The translations under genes and the position numbers were made by a program. The notes below the pieces were generated by a model that did not search any database, was not told the DNA's origin, and worked only from the letters and a program-made list of their open reading frames with translations. A stretch of 64,000 nucleotides of DNA from Puniceicoccaceae bacterium K14 (GTDB lineage Bacteria; Verrucomicrobiota; Verrucomicrobiia; Opitutales; Opitutaceae): positions 22,703-86,702 of the forward strand of contig JAKYXN010000016.1 of the NCBI GenBank assembly GCA_022538095.1, read 5' to 3'. Position 1 is the first letter of the stretch, and each line of letters begins with the position of its first letter. Shown one piece after another: positions 16,450 through 22,990 of the stretch.

Positions 16450-18843
16450 ATGAATTCCCTTACAAGCAACATACCTGTTGTCGTTTTTGTATTACTGCTT
16501 GTCCCACTTTATGGTCAGAGCAGTGACAACTCAAATGAGAAAAAGAGTCCGGATGAGACTACTCAAAGTCCGAGAGAGCGCGGGAGAGTATTACAGAAAT
16601 TGAACCCAATAGCATCTGAACACCAGGTGTTTGGGGCACTCGGGAGCATTCCGGGTAGCGATGCTGATGGAGAGGGAGTTGACTACCGTTCGTTCTTTTC
16701 AAATGGGGAGCCTTTTTCTGGTCCAAGCAAGTATTTGAATTTTTCTCTCTCTGGAAATTATAATGAACTTTCAGCGAATTCAGAATTTGGTGGGGCGTTT
16801 GATTACGGGTTTGAATTCGGACAGGATGGAGATTGGTATTTAAAATTAGGTGCTCGATCAAGTGCCTCAGATCGGATTGTCGAACACTACAACTCAGCGT
16901 GGAAACAGTTTGGAGATTCTGAAGGAGTCTATTTCCTCGATCGACCCCGTTTCTCTGAGGACTTTATTTATACGAGAAACAATGTGTATGCCTTGGAGTT
17001 GCATCATCGCCTGAATGATAGGCATAGAGTTTACTATAAAGCTTCCTATCAGGATTATTTCGATAATTTTTATCGGAATAGGCTGGAGCTCCAATATGGT
17101 AGTGGCTCGATTGATGACCAATCTATAGTAATCGGAGGGGACGGAGAGTCTATAGTGGCAGCTATCTCATCTGGCGCGTCCACACGTAGATATTTTGGCA
17201 ATACGGATACCCAACGCGATAGGCAACACCATGTTGTAGGAGGTTCGTATGAAGGAGAAGCCTGGTCACTAGACTATTCGGTTTATTATCACAATTGGGA
17301 AATTGAACAGGAATGGTACAATTGGAATTTTAATGATTTTAACTTAGATATTTCATATGACATCGAGGATCGCTATTTTCCTGATTACGAAGTTGTTAGC
17401 GGTGAAGATTTGCTTGAAACAAGTAGTACTCGATTTTCCAGTTTGCGAATACACGATACCTCGACAAAAGACGAAGACTTAGCGGCGCGCCTTGATGCAG
17501 AGAGAAGGGTGCTTGTATCAGATACTGAGGTTTGGCTGCAGTTGGGAGCCTTATACCGTGAAAAGAATAGAACCAATGAAGAGATTCGAGATGTGTTTGG
17601 CTTTGATAGCGACGATCCGTTCTATTTATCGGATGTAGATAAAAAACGGTCTCCAGGTGATCTAATTGTAGACTCAACATTCCAAAAACCTACCGGACTC
17701 GACCCCCTGTTGGCAGAGAATTTCTTTTTTAGTTCGAGTGATGAATTTGTATTCAATGATTACAATAGTATCGTTGAGTCGGCTGCTCAACTTTATGAAG
17801 CGTTCGAATCTGTTGCAGGTGGGTACGGTCTTGCTGTTTGGGAAAATGGAGATTGGGCATTTGAAGTAGGAGCTCGATATGAGAAGTCGAATACAGATAG
17901 TGTCGGGCGAATTGTAATTCCCGAAGAGGTTAACGATCCAAGTGAGGGTTTGGAGATCCTTCGAGTAAGAGCGAACGAAGGGGCTGCCTATAGCATAATA
18001 AAGGATCTTTCCGCATCGAACACTTATGATAATCTTATTCCTTCTGCAGAATTTGAATACAAAATAGGCGATCGACTTAAATTGCGTGGCGGTTGGTTTA
18101 ATCGTTTGATGCGGCCTCAGTATTACAATATTGTAAATTATCGTCGCATAAGTTTCACTACGAAAACTGTATCTGAAGGAAATCCTCTTTTGAGTCCGAC
18201 TAAAATTGAGAAATCGAGATTAGCTTTAATTACTGAATTGGATGCGTTGGGATCCTTTGCGTTCGAGGTATACAGCATCGATATTGAGGATTTTTTTTAC
18301 GACGCGGTTTCTCAGGAAAATATATTCGTAAATGGTGTGCCTGAAGAGTACACTGTGACCAGGGTTGAAAACGGTAAATCTGGAAGTATTAAGGGATTCG
18401 AAATACAATGGAGGCGAGGCCTTGATTTTATAGGATTGGGTGAGGAGGCTTCTATTCAAATTTCGTATACCTATTCTGATTCCGAAGCAGAGGTTGTAAC
18501 TCGTCCGAATGAAAGCTTCCTTTTACCGGAGAGATCCGAGCATCTGCTCAAAGTTGATTTGAGGAAGAAAATTGGAAATGCGACAGTTTCCTTTAATGCC
18601 GGGTATCAAAGTGAGGCATTGGATAATTTGGGAGCTTCTGTATACCGAGACAGATACAGGGAAGATGTCATTTCATTAGCGTTTACGGGAAGTTATAAAC
18701 TAAATAGGCGTTCGAATATTGGCTTGGCCATCAGCGGTATTTTGGATCACCCGGAACGTTCTTACGATGGATCTAATATACGCGTTCAAAATAATCAATA
18801 CAGCTCTTGGCTGGCGCAATTGAGGTACGACTTCAAAATTTAG
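16450..18843 (+). CDS. TonB-receptor-like outer-membrane barrel without recognisable plug (TBDR2)
   Basis: The frame extends to TTG 16339, but ATG 16450 gives a good signal peptide (MNSLTSNIPVVVFVLLLVPL) and fits the promoter. The 797-residue product has alternating aromatic strands and the GNPLLSPTKIEKSRL stretch common in the barrel of TonB receptors, and ends in SSWLAQLRYDFKI, a typical barrel terminus. Only about 80 residues separate the signal peptide from the first barrel-like strands (YLNFSLSGNYNEL). I find no plug motifs (no IRG/VLIDG-type region) in them. It may be an open or separately gated porin-like barrel, or rely on a plug in trans. An MFS gene follows 20 bases later, suggesting a two-membrane uptake or export pair. 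Confidence 0.85.
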   Translation: MNSLTSNIPVVVFVLLLVPLYGQSSDNSNEKKSPDETTQSPRERGRVLQKLNPIASEHQVFGALGSIPGSDADGEGVDYRSFFSNGEPFSGPSKYLNFSLSGNYNELSANSEFGGAFDYGFEFGQDGDWYLKLGARSSASDRIVEHYNSAWKQFGDSEGVYFLDRPRFSEDFIYTRNNVYALELHHRLNDRHRVYYKASYQDYFDNFYRNRLELQYGSGSIDDQSIVIGGDGESIVAAISSGASTRRYFGNTDTQRDRQHHVVGGSYEGEAWSLDYSVYYHNWEIEQEWYNWNFNDFNLDISYDIEDRYFPDYEVVSGEDLLETSSTRFSSLRIHDTSTKDEDLAARLDAERRVLVSDTEVWLQLGALYREKNRTNEEIRDVFGFDSDDPFYLSDVDKKRSPGDLIVDSTFQKPTGLDPLLAENFFFSSSDEFVFNDYNSIVESAAQLYEAFESVAGGYGLAVWENGDWAFEVGARYEKSNTDSVGRIVIPEEVNDPSEGLEILRVRANEGAAYSIIKDLSASNTYDNLIPSAEFEYKIGDRLKLRGGWFNRLMRPQYYNIVNYRRISFTTKTVSEGNPLLSPTKIEKSRLALITELDALGSFAFEVYSIDIEDFFYDAVSQENIFVNGVPEEYTVTRVENGKSGSIKGFEIQWRRGLDFIGLGEEASIQISYTYSDSEAEVVTRPNESFLLPERSEHLLKVDLRKKIGNATVSFNAGYQSEALDNLGASVYRDRYREDVISLAFTGSYKLNRRSNIGLAISGILDHPERSYDGSNIRVQNNQYSSWLAQLRYDFKI

Positions 18844-18863
18844 ATTACGTTTTTTTACAATTA

Positions 18864-20078
18864 ATGAGTGATACTTGTCTAGCAAATAATGATAGGGCTT
18901 CATCTGCTTTTGTAAGCGGGTTAATGCCTTTTTGTAATTTTGCACTTTCATGGCAAAATTCTATTCAGTTGCTGGTTCTGCCTTGGGTTGTGGGACAATT
19001 AGGTGGGGGAACAGGTGATGTCGGGTGGTTGATTGGAGTTACTGCCATCGCAATTGGGCTGGGGACCTCATTTTCAGGAGCGGTATCGGATATTTGGGGT
19101 CGCGGACGATTACTTGTATTAGGTCTTTCGATTATTTGCATTGCTTTGTTATTGCATGCATGGGTGGACTCGGTGCGCATGCTTATGGTGTTGCGGCTTC
19201 TTTGTGGTTTTGGAACGGGCCTCTCTATTGGTTTGCCTGTGACCATTCTTAGCGATTTTTCCAGTGGGGAGCAATTGCGGTGTAAGACGAGTGACAATGT
19301 AATTGCTTATATGATTGGGCAAACCTTTGCCACTCCGGTTGGTCTGATCGCTGTAAAATTGTATGGTTACAAATTCGTTTTCATTGGAATTGGAATTTTT
19401 ATAACGACCTTAGTTGCTTTTTTGATATTAAATCTAGACAGGATAACGAAAAATAAAACACGAAGAGTACGTTTATCAAAATTCCTTTGGTTTCAGTTGA
19501 ATCGTCAAATTTGGAAGGTTAATAGTGGAGCTCTACTTGTTTTTTATGTTCTTAGTTTCGCAGGGTCCTCACTGTTTTTGTGCTATTTTCCATCTTGGTT
19601 TAAATTTGAACACGACTATTCACTTTCAACTATCTCAGTGTTTTATTTTTTGAGCGGTGTCTTTCAAATTCTTATTGTCTATGTATCTAGAAAACAACTA
19701 TTAGGTATGTCTGTCGAGCAATGCGTTCTTGTTTCATTGCTGACGCAGGGGGTGATGATTTTGTTGCTCTATTTTTTCGCCAATAGTCCTAATTTGAGCT
19801 TGGCCATATTTTCGCTTATCATGTCTGCTCTTTCGGTTCGTGTACTGCCTCTCCAGTTATTTGCTCTAAGTGTGGGGAGTTCTAATGAAAAAGGTATTCG
19901 AATTGGGATGATGAATACAGGATATCAAGCAGGACGGGCAATTGGAGGTACTCTGGCTGGCTTGCTATTAATGAGCGATTCGCCTTCTTACTTTGTTTTG
20001 ATCTTATCCGTTTTATTACTCTTGTCTGGAGCGAAGATCGTTAGTCGAAGTGCTGTATTCAGTATTAGCTCAAATTAG
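18864..20078 (+). CDS. Major facilitator superfamily transporter
   Basis: With ATG 18864 (a longer TTG frame overlaps TBDR2 and is rejected) the protein has 404 residues and about twelve hydrophobic segments. The MFS motif A-like GAVSDIWGRGRLLV lies between helices 2 and 3, and GYQAGRAIGGTLAGL near the end. MFS proteins move small solutes across the inner membrane by ion coupling. It starts 20 bases after the barrel gene on the same strand, so the two are probably cotranscribed. The partner barrel and neighbouring amine-metabolism genes suggest an amine, amino-acid or keto-acid substrate; direction of transport is unknown. Confidence 0.9.
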   Translation: MSDTCLANNDRASSAFVSGLMPFCNFALSWQNSIQLLVLPWVVGQLGGGTGDVGWLIGVTAIAIGLGTSFSGAVSDIWGRGRLLVLGLSIICIALLLHAWVDSVRMLMVLRLLCGFGTGLSIGLPVTILSDFSSGEQLRCKTSDNVIAYMIGQTFATPVGLIAVKLYGYKFVFIGIGIFITTLVAFLILNLDRITKNKTRRVRLSKFLWFQLNRQIWKVNSGALLVFYVLSFAGSSLFLCYFPSWFKFEHDYSLSTISVFYFLSGVFQILIVYVSRKQLLGMSVEQCVLVSLLTQGVMILLLYFFANSPNLSLAIFSLIMSALSVRVLPLQLFALSVGSSNEKGIRIGMMNTGYQAGRAIGGTLAGLLLMSDSPSYFVLILSVLLLLSGAKIVSRSAVFSISSN

Positions 20079-20097
20079 TACGGTAAAATGATAAGAA

Positions 20098-20118
20098 AAT
20101 ACCTGTTTTTTAGGTATT
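20098..20118 (+). terminator. Weak hairpin after the MFS gene
   Basis: AATACCT and AGGTATT (7 bp, 7-base T-rich loop) lie 19 bases past the MFS stop. It is AT-rich and not followed by a clean T-run, so this is only a possible terminator. Confidence 0.35.
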
Positions 20119-20157
20119 AATAATAATTATCAAATAAAGCATTTGAGAGGTCAGCTC

Positions 20158-20173
20158 TGGCACAAGCAATGCT
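20158..20173 (+). promoter_or_regulatory. Sigma54-like -24/-12 element in the MFS-AT2 gap
   Basis: TGGCAC-AAGCA-ATGCT is the closest match in the window to the sigma54 consensus TGGCAC-N5-TTGCT. It points into a 180-base stretch with no real gene before the convergent AT2 stop, so a small RNA is a possible product. Confidence 0.45.
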
Positions 20174-20183
20174 GAATTGAAGA

Positions 20184-20272
20184 TGTCCAGTAAACAAATC
20201 AACACACTCGCAACCAAAACTGACGGTGCGAGACAATGTTGATGCTTTTCATAAAATCAACTTATTTTGTAA
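20184..20272 (+). ncRNA. Candidate small RNA (hypothetical)
   Basis: Transcription from the sigma54-like element would begin near 20184. The sequence then contains two small stem-loops: CTCGCA/TGCGAG (20207-20212 with 20227-20232) and GTTGAT/ATCAAC (20238-20243 with 20256-20261). The second is followed by TTATTTTGTAATTTT, which could end transcription. A 19-codon ORF also starts at 20183 (ATG TCC AGT), one base before the predicted start. No match to a known RNA family is claimed. Confidence 0.25.
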
Positions 20273-20316
20273 TTTTACTAAAGTATGAGTAATCTTTTTC
20301 TAGGGATATACGCGGA

Positions 20317-20340
20317 GCCAATCCTCTAAATAGGATTGGC
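20317..20340 (-). terminator. Hairpin directly after AT2
   Basis: GCCAATCCT (20317-20325) and AGGATTGGC (20332-20340) form a perfect 9-bp stem with a 6-base loop, abutting the AT2 stop codon on the minus strand. The flanks CGCGGA and TCCGCG can extend the pairing into the coding end. No strong T-run follows. Confidence 0.55.
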
Positions 20341-21489
20341 TTATCCGCGTTTACCCTTGAACACTTGGAGCATCGCGGAGCTATAAAGCTCCATTTCTTT
20401 AGGGCTGCCAATGCTAATACGGCACCACAAATCGTAGGGCGGAAAGGGCCTTCCGACTAAGAAATTTCTTTCTTTCATTTTCTTTTGGAAGGCTTCTATG
20501 GGGATGCCAGTGTAGTGAAAAACGAAATTTCCGTGAGATGGAGTATAGCTGAGGTTCAATTCTTGAAGTAATCCGCAAAACTTGTTTCTTCCTTCTGTTA
20601 TTTTACGAACAGAGAGTTTGTGAAATTCGGAGTCTCGTAAGCTTGCCGTGGCGGCTATGACTCCTAGGTAGTTGAGGCTTGAATTTTTTTCGTGTTCTAA
20701 GCTCTCGGAAATCTCTTTTGGGGCGATTGTGTACCCAATTCTATGGCCTGCTAAGCCGTGCATTTTTGAGAAGGATCGCCCAATAATTATGGGAAGACCT
20801 TCTCTCACGAGGTTAACTTGTGTTTCGTTTTCGAAGTTCTCTAGGAATTCCAAATAGACTTCGTCTAGGAATACAGTGGTTTTTTTTCCAGCAGTTTCGC
20901 AGAATGACTTTATGGATTCAAAGGAACGCATCGTTCCTGTAGGAGTGTCGGGGTTACAGATATAGACCAAACTTGTATTTGAATCGATCGCCTCTTGCAT
21001 CGATTCGAGGTCGTGTTTCATTTCAGCTGTGTGCGGAATCCAATTAACAGTAGCCCCTTGGTGTTCCGCTTTTTCCATTAGCTGAAGGTAAGTGGGTTTT
21101 GTGGCGACAATGTTAGATCCTTCTTTGCCGTAAATTCTTCCAGCAGCAGATAGGAGTTCATCACAACCATTGCCTAGGACAATGTTCTCGGGTTGAACAC
21201 CTTCTTTTCGGGCAATCATTTCTTTGAGAATTTTTTCCTCCCGAAAGGGGTAGCGGCAACTGTTCGATACCTCTTTCATGATTGCTAGGCTCACATTTCT
21301 GGAAGGTCCGAATGGGTTCTCATTGCCAGCAAGGTTTATGAATTTGAGCTCTGGATGGACTGGGGCGATATTGGAGACATTTTGCGAGAAGCCCTTGGGG
21401 AAGGTGGGGAGGAGTGTCGCTCCAACAGCAGCTAAGGTCGAGCGTCGTATCCAGTCTCTGCGAGTTATTCCTGTATTGGCTTTTGTCAT
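20341..21489 (-). CDS. Tat-exported HisC-like PLP aminotransferase (AT2)
   Basis: The 382-residue protein is a fold-type I aminotransferase of the histidinol-phosphate type: LAGNENPFGPS (53-63), CNPDTPTG (178-185), LDEVY (208-212) and Schiff-base Lys242 in GRSFSKMHGLAG. Its N-terminus carries a twin-arginine signal (ITRRDWIRRSTLAAVGATLL), so it should be exported folded with PLP bound, a sensible route for a cofactor enzyme. The gene lies 89 bases after AT3 on the same strand. A terminator-like hairpin with five Ts ends only 11 bases before its ATG, so its expression may depend on read-through. It is the most diverged of the three paralogues; substrate unknown. Confidence 0.9.
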   Translation of the reverse strand: MTKANTGITRRDWIRRSTLAAVGATLLPTFPKGFSQNVSNIAPVHPELKFINLAGNENPFGPSRNVSLAIMKEVSNSCRYPFREEKILKEMIARKEGVQPENIVLGNGCDELLSAAGRIYGKEGSNIVATKPTYLQLMEKAEHQGATVNWIPHTAEMKHDLESMQEAIDSNTSLVYICNPDTPTGTMRSFESIKSFCETAGKKTTVFLDEVYLEFLENFENETQVNLVREGLPIIIGRSFSKMHGLAGHRIGYTIAPKEISESLEHEKNSSLNYLGVIAATASLRDSEFHKLSVRKITEGRNKFCGLLQELNLSYTPSHGNFVFHYTGIPIEAFQKKMKERNFLVGRPFPPYDLWCRISIGSPKEMELYSSAMLQVFKGKRG

Positions 21490-21494
21490 TGTTG

Positions 21495-21524
21495 TAAAAA
21501 GGCGGTTGCTTCACAGCAACCGCC
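21495..21524 (-). terminator. Terminator or attenuator between AT3 and AT2
   Basis: A perfect 10-bp GC-rich stem (GGCGGTTGCT at 21501-21510, complement at 21515-21524) has a 4-base loop and is followed on the minus strand by TTTTT. It ends 11 bases before the AT2 start codon, so it could terminate AT3 transcription, mask the AT2 ribosome site, or act as an attenuator. Confidence 0.75.
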
Positions 21525-21578
21525 CATATTCTTCAAACTTACTATATAAACGTATGAACTAAAACTAAATAAGGTAGG

Positions 21579-22745
21579 TTAGTTGGCTGCCAATTTGCCT
21601 TGAGCGATCATGACATTCTCAAATTCTTCTAAGAAAATTGCCATTTCCTCTTCGGTCCCTATGCTCACTCTGCACCAGTCCAAGTAAGGAGGGAATGGGC
21701 GACCAACAAGTAAATTTTTGTCTTCCATTAAGCTTTGGAAAAACTTGATTGGTATACCCGTTTTTATGAATACAAAGCTTCCTTGAGCATCTGCGTATTC
21801 GATTTCGAGTTCATCCAGTTTGTCGGTTACCATTTTGCGAACGGCTCGGTATTTCATGACGCTATCATCGAAAAAAGCCGTGTCTGCAAGAGAGGCAACT
21901 GCAGCCGCAATTCCTAGGCGATTAGGGCCTCCCATGTGGTAGAGTCTCAGTTTTTTGACCATTTCTGGATCCATGATTCCGTAGCCAACACGAATACCAG
22001 CCATGCCGTATACCTTGGAAAAGGTACGTGCAATTATGATATTCTCGCCTGCTTTCAGGAGATCGATCATACTGTTTTCTTCTAGGCCTCCGTCAGCTAG
22101 TTCGAGATATGCTTCGTCGACGAAAGCTACGATTGATTCTGGAAGCTCTGTTATAAAAGCTTTCAAAGCAGTTGGATCAATCTTAGTACCCGTCGGGTTG
22201 TTAGGATTGCACAGGTATACAAGCACTGTGTTTTCGTCGATGGCAGCTTTTATCGCTTCTAAGTCGTACCCGAGCTTATCATTGACAGGAATTGTTTTCA
22301 CCTCTCCACCCGCTGCTTCGAATGTTCGCGTTAGCTGCATGTATCCAGGAGCCACTGTAATCATGTTTTTTCCAGGTTCAGCGATTGCGAGAGCTGCCAT
22401 TTGCAGGATTGGACCAGAGCCACCTGTAGCTATAATGTAATCTGTGGGGACTCCTTCTCGAGCGGCAAGCGCTTCCCGAAGGACTTGACCTTCTGTGAAT
22501 GCGTAACGATTCACATTTGGAAGATCTTCCATGATGGCCATCATTGCCATTTGAGAGTAGCCGAACGCATTTTCGTTTCCACTAATGCGAATGGGAGCCA
22601 TGTCGGCTGCATCGTCATCGACTTCGTGTTGAGCTACAAGTGAGCTAGCCGAAGTTAACAATGCCCCGATTCCGAAGGCAGCTAGTTTCCAAATACTCGG
22701 CGACGCTGAGGATGAGGTAATGCTATAAGGTGATTTTTTAGACAT
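21579..22745 (-). CDS. Exported HisC-like PLP aminotransferase (AT3)
   Basis: This 388-residue paralogue of AT1 and AT2 shows ISGNENAFGYS (54-64), CNPNNPTG (179-186), VDEAY (209-213) and Schiff-base Lys244 in ARTFSKVYGMAG. A Sec-type leader (hydrophobic residues 19-37, cleavage near VAQ-HE) predicts a periplasmic enzyme. It resembles AT1 more closely than AT2 (both have NENAFGYS and FVDEAYLEL). It is divergent from the amine oxidase across a 245-base gap with a sigma54-like element for each, which ties the two activities together. Likely role: transamination of an imported amino compound; the substrate is not deducible. Confidence 0.9.
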   Translation of the reverse strand: MSKKSPYSITSSSASPSIWKLAAFGIGALLTSASSLVAQHEVDDDAADMAPIRISGNENAFGYSQMAMMAIMEDLPNVNRYAFTEGQVLREALAAREGVPTDYIIATGGSGPILQMAALAIAEPGKNMITVAPGYMQLTRTFEAAGGEVKTIPVNDKLGYDLEAIKAAIDENTVLVYLCNPNNPTGTKIDPTALKAFITELPESIVAFVDEAYLELADGGLEENSMIDLLKAGENIIIARTFSKVYGMAGIRVGYGIMDPEMVKKLRLYHMGGPNRLGIAAAVASLADTAFFDDSVMKYRAVRKMVTDKLDELEIEYADAQGSFVFIKTGIPIKFFQSLMEDKNLLVGRPFPPYLDWCRVSIGTEEEMAIFLEEFENVMIAQGKLAAN

Positions 22746-22792
22746 CTTTTTGTATTTAATAGGTTAGTGATTAAACTTAACGGGGAAGTACT

Positions 22793-22808
22793 AGCATGCT
22801 GTGTACCG
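22793..22808 (-). promoter_or_regulatory. Sigma54-like -24/-12 promoter of AT3
   Basis: On the minus strand: CGGTAC-ACAGC-ATGCT, with GG and GC ten bases apart. The GC is 49 nt upstream of the AT3 ATG, exactly as at TBDR1. The predicted start is near 22782, at a GTTAAG sequence also found at the predicted TBDR1 start. Confidence 0.55.
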
Positions 22809-22929
22809 AAAAAACCGATATGACAAAAAAACAAGAATGATTGCGCTTCGATGGCATCGGTTACTTCAAAAAAGCTTTTATGCCAAGCTTGTGTCATAAC
22901 GATATCTACAGTGAGCATTGTAGAATTTC

Positions 22930-22945
22930 AGGCATGCTCCTTGCT
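22930..22945 (+). promoter_or_regulatory. Sigma54-like -24/-12 promoter of the amine oxidase operon
   Basis: AGGCAT-GCTCC-TTGCT, with GG and GC ten bases apart and a perfect TTGCT -12 half. The GC is 47 nt upstream of the amine oxidase ATG, as at TBDR2. The predicted transcription start is about 22956. Confidence 0.58.
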
Positions 22946-22957
22946 AAGATGAGCAGT

Positions 22958-22973
22958 GATCACTTCTGTGATC
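22958..22973 (+). promoter_or_regulatory. Stem-loop at predicted 5' end of amine oxidase mRNA
   Basis: GATCAC and GTGATC form a 6-bp stem with a TTCT loop two bases after the predicted sigma54 start, comparable to the stem at the TBDR1 start. Confidence 0.4.
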
Positions 22974-22990
22974 TTTATTAAGCAAAAAAG

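Noticed and set aside
18807..18863. TTG start of the MFS gene overlapping TBDR2
   Set aside because: ATG 18864 is just downstream and gives a normal MFS N-terminus without a 37-base overlap.
21508..21523. GC-N10-CC pattern upstream of AT2
   Set aside because: It lies inside the terminator stem, is a poor match, and sits only about 19 nt from the ATG, unlike the 47-49 nt of the others.
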